DNA of 64,000 bases from Haloarcula regularis (GTDB lineage Archaea; Halobacteriota; Halobacteria; Halobacteriales; Haloarculaceae). Under the pieces are notes generated by a model, which worked only from the letters and a program-made list of their open reading frames with translations, made no database searches and had not been told where the DNA came from. Of this stretch, positions 9,764 to 20,717 are shown piece by piece (position 1 is the first letter of the stretch; each line of letters starts with the position of its first letter). Made by a program: the position numbers and the translations under genes. The stretch spans positions 62,001 through 126,000 of the forward strand of contig NZ_CP119794.1 in NCBI RefSeq assembly GCF_029338315.1, given 5' to 3'.

Positions 9764-10747
9764 ATGGTCACGTCGAGCGCCCCCGGCAAGGTGTATCTGT
9801 TCGGGGAGCACGCAGTCGTCTACGGTGAGCCCGCGGTCCCCTGTGCCATCGAGCGCCGGGCCCGCGTGACGGCCACCGAGCGAGCAGACGGGTTGCGAAT
9901 CCACGCCGAGGATCTCACGCTCGACGGGTACACCGTCGAGTACACCGGCGCGGAGGGGGACCGGCCGGACATCGACGTCTCGGACTCGCTGGTCGAGGCC
10001 GGCATCGGCTACATCCAGGCGGCCGTCGAGCAGGCCCGGGACGCCGCCGACCGGCCCGGGGCGGGCTTCGAGATCGTCGTCGAGAGCGACATCCCGCTGG
10101 GGGCGGGCCTGGGGTCCTCGGCGGCCGTCGTCGTCGCGGCTATCGACGCCGCCACGCGGGAACTGGGTGTCGAACTCGCCCCCGAGGAGATCGCCGAGCG
10201 CGCCTACCAGGTCGAGTACGAGGTTCAGGACGGCCAGGCCTCCCGGGCCGACACCTTCTGCTCGGCGATGGGCGGGGCCGTCCGCGTCGAGGGCGACGAC
10301 TGCCGGCGCATCGAGGGTGTCGACGCGCTCCCTTTCGTCATCGGCTACGACGGCGGCGCCGGCGACACCGGCAAACTCGTCGCTGGCGTCCGCGAACTCC
10401 GCGAGGAGTACGACTTCGCGGCCGACACGGTCGCGGCCATCGGCGACGTGGTCCGCGAGGGCGAGTCCGTCCTCGGGACGAGTGACTACGAGACGCTGGG
10501 CGAGCTGATGGACTTCAACCACGGCCTGCTCTCGGCGCTGGGGGTCTCCTCGCGCTCGCTGGACGCGATGGTGTGGGCCGCCCGCGACGCCGACGCGCTG
10601 GGCGCGAAACTCACCGGCGCCGGCGGCGGCGGGTGTATCGTCGCCCTGGACGACACCGACGAGACGCTGACGGCGCTGCGCTACACACCCGGCTGTGCCC
10701 ACGCGTTCCGCGCCGAGCTGGCGACCGACGGGGTCTGCCGGGAATGA
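9764..10747 (+). CDS. mvk: Mevalonate kinase
   Basis: 327 residues. GHMP kinase that phosphorylates mevalonate in the archaeal isoprenoid lipid pathway. Motifs: SAPGKVYLFGEHAVVYGEPAV at the N-terminus, the ATP-binding loop PLGAGLGSSAAVVVA (about residues 111-125), and the C-terminal KLTGAGGGGCIVAL. The ATG at 9764 follows a GC-rich stretch without a Shine-Dalgarno. Overlaps the kinase gene downstream by 4 bp (ATGA), so the two are coupled. Confidence 0.96.
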   Translation: MVTSSAPGKVYLFGEHAVVYGEPAVPCAIERRARVTATERADGLRIHAEDLTLDGYTVEYTGAEGDRPDIDVSDSLVEAGIGYIQAAVEQARDAADRPGAGFEIVVESDIPLGAGLGSSAAVVVAAIDAATRELGVELAPEEIAERAYQVEYEVQDGQASRADTFCSAMGGAVRVEGDDCRRIEGVDALPFVIGYDGGAGDTGKLVAGVRELREEYDFAADTVAAIGDVVREGESVLGTSDYETLGELMDFNHGLLSALGVSSRSLDAMVWAARDADALGAKLTGAGGGGCIVALDDTDETLTALRYTPGCAHAFRAELATDGVCRE

Positions 10748-11499
10748 CGGTCGTCCTGAAGCTGGGCGGGAGCGTGGTGACCGAGAAGGACCGCCCCGAG
10801 ACCGTCGACGACGCGGCGCTGGCCGACGCCGCCGATGCCGTCGCGGCGGCCGACCGCGATATCGTCCTCGTCCACGGTGGCGGGAGCTTCGGCCACCACC
10901 ACGCCGCCGAGTACGGTGTCAGCACGACCGAGGGGACGCGCGACGCAGCGGGTGTCCGGGCGATTCACGGCGCGATGGGGCGCCTCAACGACGCCGTCGT
11001 CAGCGCGCTCGCGGAGCGCGACGTCCCGGCGGTCCCCGTTCACCCGTTCTCCGCCGGCGCGCGCGACGCCGCGGGCGACCTGACGCTCCCGACCGCCCAG
11101 GTCCGGACGCTGCTCGCAGAGGGCTTCGTCTCCGTCCTCCACGGTGATCTCGTCGCTCACGCTGGGCGGGGCGCGACGGTGCTCAGCGGCGACGAACTGG
11201 TCGTCGAACTGGCGCCGGCGGTCGACGCCGACCGCGTCGGCGTCTGCTCGACGGTCCCCGGGGTCCTCGACGAGGCGGGCGAGGTCGTCGAGCGCATCAC
11301 GGCCTTCGAGGACGTGGCGGCCGCACTCGGCGGAAGCGACGCGACCGACGTCTCGGGCGGGATGGCCGCGAAGGTCAGGGCGCTCCTCGCACTGGACGCG
11401 CCGGCACAGGTCTTCGGGCCCGACTCGCTCGGGGCCTTCCTCGCCGGCGAGTCACCGGGGACGACCATCGAGGGGAGCGGCGGCGCTGGCGCGGAGTAA
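10744..11499 (+). CDS. ipk: Isopentenyl phosphate kinase
   Basis: 251 residues. Amino-acid kinase-fold enzyme that makes isopentenyl diphosphate from isopentenyl phosphate, completing the archaeal variant mevalonate pathway. N-terminal VVLKLGGSVVTEKD; VHGGGSFGHHHAAEYG contains the conserved His that binds substrate phosphate; LHGDLVAHAGRGATVLSGDE and DVSGGMAAKV complete the family signature. ATGA overlap with mevalonate kinase. Confidence 0.95.
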   Translation: MTVVLKLGGSVVTEKDRPETVDDAALADAADAVAAADRDIVLVHGGGSFGHHHAAEYGVSTTEGTRDAAGVRAIHGAMGRLNDAVVSALAERDVPAVPVHPFSAGARDAAGDLTLPTAQVRTLLAEGFVSVLHGDLVAHAGRGATVLSGDELVVELAPAVDADRVGVCSTVPGVLDEAGEVVERITAFEDVAAALGGSDATDVSGGMAAKVRALLALDAPAQVFGPDSLGAFLAGESPGTTIEGSGGAGAE

Positions 11500-11542
11500 G
11501 GTCGGCGTAACCTATTTCACCGGCGTTATCGATTGTGGACCC

Positions 11543-12749
11543 ATGACCGCTGTTGGCCTCGCTGACCTCTATCGCTACGGGACTCGGTTTCTGGGCGCCC
11601 TCCTCGTCGTACTCCTCGCGAGTGCGGTCCTGGCCGGGGCCGGCGTCGCTCTCGTCGGCACTGGGCAGCTCGCCTCGCTCTCCGGCGGGCGGGAGTCGCG
11701 CGATCGCGGGCGTCGTGCTCATCGTGCTGGGTGGCCTGGTCGCCCTGTCGGGCCTCGTCGGCCTGGGACACAAGCTCATCGCCGACGCCGTCATGGTCGG
11801 GACGGCGGCCGCCGCTGCCCGGGACACATCGATCACCGAAGACACACCGGCCGACGAAACGTCGTCGTCGGACGCATCCGAGACCGCTGCGAGTGCCGCG
11901 GCGGCGGGCGAAGCGGCCGGCGGCGACGGCGGGGCCACCGCTGGGCAGATGACGGCGTCCGAGCCAGCCGACTCGGGTCCGACCTCGGCAACGGACGACG
12001 CGACCGACCCGTCGAGTTCCGACCCGGCCCCGGGGGACGCCGACCCCGCCTCAGACCCGGCCAGTGCGGACCAGTCGGCCTCGGACGCGCAGCCGGCATC
12101 CGAAACAGACGCTCTCGAACCGACAGCGAGCGACGAGAGTCCCGACCAGCCATCGACGGCCGAACCGGCGTCGGCCGAGGGTCACGACGTCGACGAGGGT
12201 GCGGCCGGTCCCGCCGGCGACGACCCCACGGAGGCCGACCAGTCGGTGACGGACCTGGAGGCGGAGGACTTCCAGCCGAAGGTGTCGACCGAACCTGCCG
12301 ACGCCGACGACGATACCGACGACTCTGTGTCACCCGAGGAGTTCGGGAGTGAGTCGGACACGCCCGTGGATGCGACTCCAGGGACCGACGAACCCGAGGA
12401 GTGGACGCCGCCGGACCCCGCCGAGTTCGAGACGGCAGGCGCCGACGAGTCGAGGTCGGCCCGGGACGACCCGGCGCCCCCCGCGGACCGCGATGCGGGC
12501 GACGGTTTCGGCGCCGACAACCACGCCGAGTCGGTCTCGAGGCCCCGGACAGCCGAGGATCTGTTCGGGGACGGACGTGCCGACGGGGACACCGGTGGTA
12601 CGGACGCCGGCGAGGCGGACGCCGACGCTGACGCCGGGGACCTCGATGACCAGTCCGACGACGGCCAGACGCTCGCCGACGAGGGCATGAGCGGCTTCCA
12701 GCCGGCGAGCGAGAAGGATCCCCTCTCGGACACCCTCGACGACGAGTAG
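11543..12749 (+). CDS. Membrane protein with long acidic tail (frameshifted)
   Basis: Starts at the ATG at 11543 (MTAVGLADLYRYGTRFLGAL) with one membrane segment. The frame is lost at about 11688-11697, where GGCGGGCGGG appears to carry one extra G. In the +1 frame the protein continues with a second hydrophobic helix (RAIAGVVLIVLGGLVALSG), then about 300 low-complexity residues rich in Asp, Ser, Ala, Pro and Glu. Two to three membrane helices plus a disordered acidic cytoplasmic tail is the likely architecture. Function unknown; it sits between ipk and rnj on the same strand. The shift may be a sequencing error. Confidence 0.7.
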
Positions 12750-13010
12750 CGCGGCCGAACCCACACCGTTTTAAGAACCGACGTTGTATGCCCGGATAAC
12801 CGAGCGCACGGCCGCTCGCGAACGCGGTTCGGCGGCCGGCAGACGACGGGTGTCGTCGTCAGGACGAGAGTCCTTCCACTGCGTCGCCAGGGCTACGGAT
12901 ATCCGGTCGGCCTCGGCGACGACGCGGAACCGAGACGCCGTTGCACAGCTGCTACCGTCGCTGCCTCCCCCGACCGCGTTCCGCGACCGGCTCTACTCGG
13001 ACCTACAACT
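12750..13010. other. Intergenic region before RNase J gene
   Basis: 261 bp without a convincing gene. A TATA box, CCGTTTTAAGAACC (12767-12780), could drive rnj with a leader of about 200 nt. I see no defined RNA fold or repeat in the leader. Confidence 0.45.
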
Positions 13011-14356
13011 ATGGAAGTCGAAATTGCGACAATCGGCGGTTACGAGGCAGTTGGCCGACAGATGACGGCCGTCCGTGCAGGGGACGACGTCGTCATCTTC
13101 GACATGGGCCTGAACCTCTCGAAGGTACTGATTCACGACAACGTCGAGACCGAGCGGATGCACTCGCTGGATCTCATCGACATGGGCGCCATCCCGGACG
13201 ACCGCGTCATGTCCGACCTCGAGGGCGACGTGAAGGCCATCGTGCCGACCCACGGCCACCTCGACCACATCGGCGCCATCTCGAAGCTGGCCCACCGGTA
13301 CGACGCGCCCATCGTGGCGACGCCCTTCACTATCGAGTGGTCAAACAGCAGATCAAGGGCGAGGAGAAGTTCGGCGTCCAGAACGACCTCCAGAAGATGG
13401 AGGCCGGCGAGACCATGCGCATCGGCGACAAAAACGAACTCGAGTTCGTCAACGTCACCCACTCCATCATCGACGCCATCAACCCTGTCCTCCACACGCC
13501 GGAGGGCGCGGTCGTCTACGGTCTGGACAAGCGGATGGACCACACGCCGGTCATCGGCGACCCCATCGACATGGAGCGGTTCCGCGAGATCGGCCGCGAG
13601 GGCAACGGCGTCCTCTGTTACATCGAGGACTGTACGAACGCGGGCAAGAAGGGACGCACCCCATCGGAGGCCGTCGCCCGTCGCCACCTGCGTGACGTGA
13701 TGGAGAGCATCCAGGATTACGACGGCGGCATCGTCGCCACGACGTTCTCCTCGCACATCGCCCGCGTGAAGAGCCTCGTCGAGTTCGCCGACGACATCGG
13801 CCGTCAGCCGGTGCTGCTGGGCCGCTCGATGGAGAAGTACTCGGGCACCGCGGAACGGCTGAACTTCGTGGACTTCCCGGAAGATCTGGGGATGTACGGC
13901 CACCGCAAGTCCGTCGACCGCACGTTCAAGCGGATCATGAACGAGGGCAAGGAGAACTTCCTGCCCATCGTCACCGGGCACCAGGGCGAGCCACGGGCGA
14001 TGCTCACCCGCATGGGCCGCGGCGAGACCCCGTACGAACTGGACGAGGGCGACAAGGTGCTGTTCTCCGCCCGGGTCATCCCGGAGCCGACCAACGAGGG
14101 CCAGCGCTACCAGTCCGAGAAACTGCTGGGCATGCAGGGCGCTCGCATCTACGACGACATCCACGTCTCGGGCCACCTCCGCGAGGAGGGCCACTACGAG
14201 ATGCTGGAGGCGCTCCAGCCCCAGAACGTCATCCCCGCCCACCAGAGCCTGAAAGGCTTCGCACCCTACGTCGACCTCGCGGAGAACCTCGGCTACAAGG
14301 TGGGTCGTGACCTGCACGTCACCCGCAACGGGAACATGATCCAGCTCACGGAATAA
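13011..14356 (+). CDS. rnj: RNase J-type metallo-beta-lactamase ribonuclease (frameshifted)
   Basis: Archaeal 5'-3' exoribonuclease of the beta-CASP family. The first part ends in the metal-binding motif [10 protein letters not shown] (residues 80-89) and ATPFTIE; reading then shifts at 13337/13338, where one base (a C, giving [11 protein letters not shown]) seems to be missing. The continuation contains [43 protein letters not shown] and [19 protein letters not shown], all intact beta-CASP motifs. Reconstructed length about 448 residues. An essential-type gene, so an indel error is more likely than a pseudogene. idsA follows after 4 bp. Confidence 0.9.
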
Positions 14357-14360
14357 CGAA

Positions 14361-15401
14361 ATGTCCGAACGCCATCAGCAGGTCGAAGACGCCGTCCTCG
14401 CACGACGGGAGCGGGTCAATGCGGCCCTCCCAGAGGACCTGCCGGTCCAGAAACCGGAGCACCTCTACAAGGCGACCCGCTACCTGCTGGACGCTGGCGG
14501 CAAGCGACTCCGTCCCACGGTGCTCCTGCTGGTCGCCGAATCGCTGCTCGACGTCGACCCGCTGTCGGCAGACTACCGTGAGTTCCCGACGTTGGACGGC
14601 GGCCGCGCCGACGTGATGGCGGCGGCACTGGCCATCGAGGTCATCCAGACGTTCACGCTCATCCACGACGACATCATGGACGACGACGACCTCCGACGGG
14701 GGGTCCCGGCCGTCCACAAGGAGTACGACCTCTCGACGGCCATCCTGGCTGGCGACACGCTCTACTCCAAGGCGTTCGAGTTCCTGCTGTCGACCGGCGC
14801 CGCGGACGACCGGACCGTCGCCGCAAACCGGCGACTGGCGACGACCTGCACCCGCATCTGTGAGGGGCAGTCCCTCGACATCGAGTTCGAGGGTCGCTCC
14901 GCCGTAACGCCCGACGAGTACCTCGAGATGGTCGAACTCAAGACCGCGGTGCTCTACGGCGCGTCGACGTCCATCCCGGCGACGCTGCTGGGCGCCGACG
15001 AGGCGACGGTCGAGGCGCTGTACAACCACGGCCTCGACGTGGGGCGGGCGTTTCAGATTCAGGACGACCTGCTCGACCTGACGACGCCCTCGGAGAAACT
15101 GGGCAAGCAGCGCGGCTCCGACCTCGTCGAGGACAAACAGACGCTCGTGACGCTCCACGCCCGCCAGCAGGGCGTCGACGTGGCGAACCTCGTGGACACG
15201 GACTCCGTCGACGACGTCTCCGAGGCCGAGATCGATGCGGCAGTCGAGCGCCTCCGCGAGGCCGGGTCCATCGAGTACGCCCGGAACCGGGCCCAGGAAC
15301 TGGTTCAGAGCGGCAAGGAGAACCTCGAGGTCCTCCCGGACAACGAGGCCCGCGACCTCCTCTCCGGTATCGCGGACTACCTCGTCGAACGCGAGTACTG
15401 A
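14361..15401 (+). CDS. idsA: Polyprenyl (geranylgeranyl/farnesyl) diphosphate synthase
   Basis: 346 residues. Trans-isoprenyl diphosphate synthase making the C15-C20 precursor of archaeal lipids. Conserved GGKRLRP (about residue 46), the first Asp-rich motif IHDDIMDDDDLRRG (103-115), and the second Asp-rich motif FQIQDDLLDLT. It completes a mvk-ipk-rnj-idsA cluster so that IPP formation and chain elongation are encoded together. Product chain length cannot be decided from sequence by eye. Confidence 0.94.
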   Translation: MSERHQQVEDAVLARRERVNAALPEDLPVQKPEHLYKATRYLLDAGGKRLRPTVLLLVAESLLDVDPLSADYREFPTLDGGRADVMAAALAIEVIQTFTLIHDDIMDDDDLRRGVPAVHKEYDLSTAILAGDTLYSKAFEFLLSTGAADDRTVAANRRLATTCTRICEGQSLDIEFEGRSAVTPDEYLEMVELKTAVLYGASTSIPATLLGADEATVEALYNHGLDVGRAFQIQDDLLDLTTPSEKLGKQRGSDLVEDKQTLVTLHARQQGVDVANLVDTDSVDDVSEAEIDAAVERLREAGSIEYARNRAQELVQSGKENLEVLPDNEARDLLSGIADYLVEREY

Positions 15402-15482
15402 ACGGTCGACGAGCCCATACCGCTTTCGACCCAGCGGCCGGGCCGGGGCGGAACTAAATGCGCACCGTCCGTACGGACGGAT

Positions 15483-16424
15483 GTGACGCGATTCGTCCTC
15501 TACGGCGGGAAGGGCGGCGTCGGCAAGACGACCGTCGCGACCGCCACGGCCCTCCAGCTCGCTGCACGTGGTGAAGAGACGCTCGTGGTGTCGACGGACC
15601 CGGCTCACTCACTGGGCGACGCCGTGGAGCGCGAGGTGGGCGGCGACCCGGTCGAGATCCGCGAGAACTGCTGGGGCGTCGAGGTGGACCCACAGGCCGG
15701 CGTCGACCGCTATCGCGCCACCTTCGAGACGCTGGCCGCGGAGTTCGCCGACGCTGGCATCAGACTCGACGAGGACGAGGTCGCGGCCCTGTTCACCTCC
15801 GGCGTGATGCCCGGCAGCGACGAACTGGCCGCGCTGGAGGGACTGGCGACTTACATCGACAGCGACCGGTGGGACCGCGTCGTCTTCGACACCGCGCCCA
15901 CCGGCCACACGCTACGGCTCCTCGACCTGCCGTCGGTCCTCGGCCGCGGGATGACGACGGCGCTGGATCTGCGCGACAAGGTCCGCCGGAAGATCTCGAC
16001 CGCGCGGACGATGATGTTCGGCCCGCTGGCGGCGGGTCGCCGCGAGGACGGCCCCGACGACTTCACCGCCATGCGCGAGCGGATGGAGCGCGTCGGGGCG
16101 GTCCTCCGTGACCCCGAGCAGACGGCCTTCCGGGTGGTCACGATCCCCGAGACGATGGCCGTCCGCGAGAGCGAGCGCCTGGTCGCGCAACTCCGGGAGT
16201 TCGAGGTACCGGTGACGACGCTCGTCGTGAACAAGGTCATCGAGGATCCCGGGGACTGCGAGCGCTGTCGGGGCAAGAAGGCAGTGCAGGACGAGGCACT
16301 GGAGCAGTTGCGCGAGTCATTTCCCGACCTCGATGTCTGGACGGTTCCCGACGAGTCTGGCGAGGTGACGGGATTTGAGGCGCTGGAGCGGGTCGGGACG
16401 TGGTTAGACGACGAGACGCTGTGA
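15483..16424 (+). CDS. ArsA/Get3-family ATPase
   Basis: 313 residues from a GTG at 15483. Single-domain P-loop ATPase with deviant Walker A GGKGGVGKTT (residues 8-17), the DPAHSLGDA switch I motif, VVFDTAPTGHTLRLL (switch II), and the CERCRGKK pair of cysteines that in Get3 coordinates a zinc at the dimer interface. Members either deliver tail-anchored membrane proteins or drive arsenite export; with no arsB nearby and the Cys pair present, a Get3-like targeting role is favoured by inference. Confidence 0.88.
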   Translation: MTRFVLYGGKGGVGKTTVATATALQLAARGEETLVVSTDPAHSLGDAVEREVGGDPVEIRENCWGVEVDPQAGVDRYRATFETLAAEFADAGIRLDEDEVAALFTSGVMPGSDELAALEGLATYIDSDRWDRVVFDTAPTGHTLRLLDLPSVLGRGMTTALDLRDKVRRKISTARTMMFGPLAAGRREDGPDDFTAMRERMERVGAVLRDPEQTAFRVVTIPETMAVRESERLVAQLREFEVPVTTLVVNKVIEDPGDCERCRGKKAVQDEALEQLRESFPDLDVWTVPDESGEVTGFEALERVGTWLDDETL

Positions 16425-16460
16425 CGTTTCTTTCCGCGCCAGCGGAGCGAACGCGGTTCA

Positions 16461-16491
16461 CGGCACCGAGCGAAGCGAGGTGCCGCCTTTT
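16461..16491 (+). terminator. Hairpin followed by T-run after the ArsA/Get3 gene
   Basis: CGGCACC (16461-16467) pairs with GGTGCCG (16479-16485), followed by CCTTTTCC. Located about 40 bp after the stop; a plausible transcript 3' end, although archaeal termination mainly needs the T-run. Confidence 0.4.
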
Positions 16492-16596
16492 CCCCCAGGT
16501 GTTTGCCGTGAGCGGTTGCCGGTAGGCCACCCGAGCGGCAAAAAGGTGGTCGTGAACCCGACGGCGTTTTGAGGCCTCCCGCCGCACGTTTCAGGC

Positions 16597-18330
16597 ATGG
16601 ACGAAGGCCTACGCGAGCGTATCGAGGAGGCCGCCGAGACGAACGCCCTCCTCAACGCGGTCAAACACGACAGCGAGGCACAGGTCGGGGCCATCATGGG
16701 TCCGCTCATGGGAGAGAACCCGGAGTTCCGAGAGTACGGAGACGAGATTCCGGGCATCATCGCGCCGGTCGTCGACCGGGTCAACGGGATGGACGCCGCC
16801 GAACGACGAGAGCGCCTCGAAGAACTCGCCCCGGAGAAACTCGCGGAACTGGAGGCCGAGGACGAGGGCGAGGAGCACCCGCTGCCCGACCTCCCGGGTG
16901 CCGAGGACGTCGACACCGTCCGGATGCGCGTTGCCCCGAACCCCAACGGCCCGTGGCACATCGGCCACGCGCGAATGGCCGCCGTCGTGGGCACCTACAA
17001 GGAGCGCTACGACGGCGAGTTCGTCTGCCGGTTCGACGACACCGACCCCGAGACCAAGCGCCCGGACCTCGAGGCCTACGACCAGATTCTCCACGCCATC
17101 GACTACCTGGGCTTCGAACCCGACGACGTGGTGCGAGCGAGCGACCGCGTCGAGACGTACTACGAGTACGCCCGTGACCTCATCGACCGCGGCGGAGCCT
17201 ACACCTGCTCGTGCCCGCAGGGCGAGTTCTCCGACCTGAAGAACAGCGGCGAGGCCTGCCCGCACCGCGAGAAAGACGCCGAGACGGTCCACGAGGAGTT
17301 CGACGCGATGGTCGACGGCGAGTACGAGAGCGGCGAGATGGTGCTTCGCGTGCGGACCGACATCACCCACAAGAACCCCGCTCTCCGGGACTTCGTCGCC
17401 TTCCGGATGATAGACACGCCACACCCGCGCGAGGCGGCCGCCGACTACCGTTGCTGGCCGATGCTCGACTTCCAGAGCGGGCTGGACGACCACCTGCTGG
17501 GCGTCACACACATCATCCGCGGCATCGACCTGCAGGACTCGGCGAAGCGCCAGCGGTTCGTCTACGACTACTTCGACTGGGAGTACCCCGAGGTCGTCCA
17601 CTGGGGCCACGTCCAGGTCGACGAGTACGACGTCTCGCTGTCGACCTCGACCATCTCGGAGCTGATCGCCGAGGGCGAACTCGACGGGTGGGACGACCCG
17701 CGCGCGCCGACGGTCGCCAGCCTCGAACGCCGGGGTATCCGCGGCCAGGCGCTCGTCGACGCGATGATCGACCTGGGGACGTCGACGTCGAACGTCGACC
17801 TCGCGATGTCGTCGGTGTACGCCAACAACCGCGACCTGATCGACGACGAGACCGACCGTGCGTTCTTCGTCCGAGACGACGACGAGCACGGCGGCCTCGT
17901 CGAGCGCATGGTCGTCGGTGGCCCGGAGGAGGGTCACCCCCCGGCCCACCCCGACTACGAGAATCGCGGCGAGCGCGACATCTCGGTCGCGAACGGCGTC
18001 GTACTCGAGGGCGACGACCTGCCGCCCCACGGTGAGCGCGTCTGGCTGAAGGGGTACGGCTGTGTCCGTCACACCCGCGACGCCTTCGAGTTCGCCGGCA
18101 CCGACATCGACGTGGTCCGCGAGGAGGGCGTCGACGTGGTCCACTGGGCCCCGGCCGACGGCCCCGAGCTCCGACTCCGGACGATGGACGGCGACGTGAC
18201 GGGTCGGGTCGAGCCGGGCGTCCTCGAGTACGACCCGGACGACCTGCTCCAGTTCGAGCGCATCGGGTTCGCCCGCGTCGACGCCGTCGACCCCGACGGC
18301 GAGTCGGTCGCGTACTTCGCCCACCCCTGA
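16597..18330 (+). CDS. gltX: Glutamyl-tRNA synthetase, archaeal (GlnRS-like) type
   Basis: 577 residues. Charges tRNA-Glu and, in archaea, tRNA-Gln for later amidation by GatDE. After an N-terminal archaeal helical region comes the class I signature PNPNGPWHIGHARM (about residues 112-125, HIGH motif) and CRFDDTDPETKRPD. The KMSKS-equivalent is in DVSLSTSTISEL. A C-terminal beta-barrel anticodon-binding part follows (GERVWLKGYGCVRHTRD). Full length. Confidence 0.95.
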   Translation: MDEGLRERIEEAAETNALLNAVKHDSEAQVGAIMGPLMGENPEFREYGDEIPGIIAPVVDRVNGMDAAERRERLEELAPEKLAELEAEDEGEEHPLPDLPGAEDVDTVRMRVAPNPNGPWHIGHARMAAVVGTYKERYDGEFVCRFDDTDPETKRPDLEAYDQILHAIDYLGFEPDDVVRASDRVETYYEYARDLIDRGGAYTCSCPQGEFSDLKNSGEACPHREKDAETVHEEFDAMVDGEYESGEMVLRVRTDITHKNPALRDFVAFRMIDTPHPREAAADYRCWPMLDFQSGLDDHLLGVTHIIRGIDLQDSAKRQRFVYDYFDWEYPEVVHWGHVQVDEYDVSLSTSTISELIAEGELDGWDDPRAPTVASLERRGIRGQALVDAMIDLGTSTSNVDLAMSSVYANNRDLIDDETDRAFFVRDDDEHGGLVERMVVGGPEEGHPPAHPDYENRGERDISVANGVVLEGDDLPPHGERVWLKGYGCVRHTRDAFEFAGTDIDVVREEGVDVVHWAPADGPELRLRTMDGDVTGRVEPGVLEYDPDDLLQFERIGFARVDAVDPDGESVAYFAHP

Positions 18331-18370
18331 CCGCGGGCGCGACGCCCGTTTCGCTGGGGCGGCGCCCGAA

Positions 18371-18380
18371 CCCTTTTTAC
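18371..18380 (+). promoter_or_regulatory. TATA box for leaderless hydrolase transcript
   Basis: CGAACCCTTTTTAC ends 23 bp before the GTG at 18403, the spacing expected for a leaderless haloarchaeal mRNA. Confidence 0.45.
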
Positions 18381-18402
18381 GGGGACGGTCGGACGCACCG
18401 AC

Positions 18403-19657
<1,255 letters not shown>

Positions 19658-19805
19658 CCGCGCACCGCACTCGCTGTCTGACTCGCGTCCCGCGCGGTCC
19701 GTCCCGAGCGTTCGTAATCCCGCCCGCCTAGCGTCCGGTGTGCCCTTTTATCGTCTTCAGCCCTGCTCGATACCGGCAAGCCCCTCGTGTCAGCGGGTTT
19801 GTAAA

Positions 19806-19819
19806 CATAAGTTTATTAC
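19806..19819 (+). promoter_or_regulatory. TATA-type promoter of the etf operon
   Basis: CATAAGTTTATTAC lies about 45 bp before the etfB ATG and is the only strong TATA match in the 200-bp gap after the ferredoxin. Confidence 0.5.
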
Positions 19820-19860
19820 CGACCCGAATGTGACATACGGCCACGAGGGTCGTGAGAAAT

Positions 19861-20715
19861 ATGCACACTGTAGTCTTGACGAAAGGTGTCCCCGACTTCC
19901 GTGAAGGACAGGTCTCCTTCGACGAGGACGGGCACCTCGAACGCGGGAAGACACCGACGGTGATGAATCCGAACGACAAACACGCGCTCCGGGCCGCGTT
20001 CCAGACGAAGGTCCGCAACGGCGGGAACGTCTCCCTGATGAGCATGGGCCCGCCCGGCTACCAGGAGGTCCTCCAGGAGGGGATGCGAGACGTCTACGCC
20101 GACGACCTGTATCTCCTCTCCGACCGTGAGATGGGGGCCGCGGACACGTGGGCGACGGCGATGACCGTCGCCACGGGCATCGAGAAACTCGACGAAGAAC
20201 CCGACCTCGTCTTCGCGGGCTTCAAGACCGCCGACGGGGAGACGGGCCACACCGGGCCCCAGACATGCTGGTGTCTCGACTGGCCGATGATCACCCACGT
20301 CATCTCGCTGGACATCGACGAGGACGAGCAGGTGGTGCGGGCCAAGCGCCTGGTCGACGGCGACATCTCGGAGATCGAGACGGTCGAGGCGCCGATGCCG
20401 TGTTTCATCGTCGCCGACCCGGAGTTCCAGCCGACTTACCGGCGGGCCGAACATCGCCTGAAGCACAAGGACCTCCGCGAGGAGACCCAGGAGCGGGCCG
20501 AGGACTACGAGGACCTGGTGACGGTGTGGGACCACGAGGACCTCAACCTCGACCCGGACTACATCGGGCTGGACGGCTCGCCGACCATCGTGGCCGGCGT
20601 CGACCCCATCCCGAAGGCCCCCTCCGAACGGGAGGCCACACACGTCGAGGCCGACGACGACGCGGCGATGGAACAGGTGCTCGACGAACTGACCCCCTAC
20701 GCGGCAGGTGACTGA
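19861..20715 (+). CDS. etfB: Electron transfer flavoprotein subunit beta (FixA-like)
   Basis: 284 residues from the ATG at 19861 (MHTVVLTKGVPDF). EtfB binds AMP or a second FAD and forms the ETF heterodimer with the next gene. Conserved: MNPNDKHALRAAF, VSLMSMGPPGYQEVL, DLVFAGFKTADGETGHTGPQ (adenine-nucleotide loop). First gene of etfB-etfA-fixCX; 2 bp separate it from etfA. Group 2 (Fix-type) ETF is the likely class because of the neighbours. Confidence 0.93.
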   Translation: MHTVVLTKGVPDFREGQVSFDEDGHLERGKTPTVMNPNDKHALRAAFQTKVRNGGNVSLMSMGPPGYQEVLQEGMRDVYADDLYLLSDREMGAADTWATAMTVATGIEKLDEEPDLVFAGFKTADGETGHTGPQTCWCLDWPMITHVISLDIDEDEQVVRAKRLVDGDISEIETVEAPMPCFIVADPEFQPTYRRAEHRLKHKDLREETQERAEDYEDLVTVWDHEDLNLDPDYIGLDGSPTIVAGVDPIPKAPSEREATHVEADDDAAMEQVLDELTPYAAGD

Positions 20716-20717
20716 CC

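Noticed and set aside
12784..13065. 93-codon frame before rnj starting at TTG
   Set aside because: Basic, Arg/Ser-rich composition unlike haloarchaeal proteins and overlaps the rnj start.
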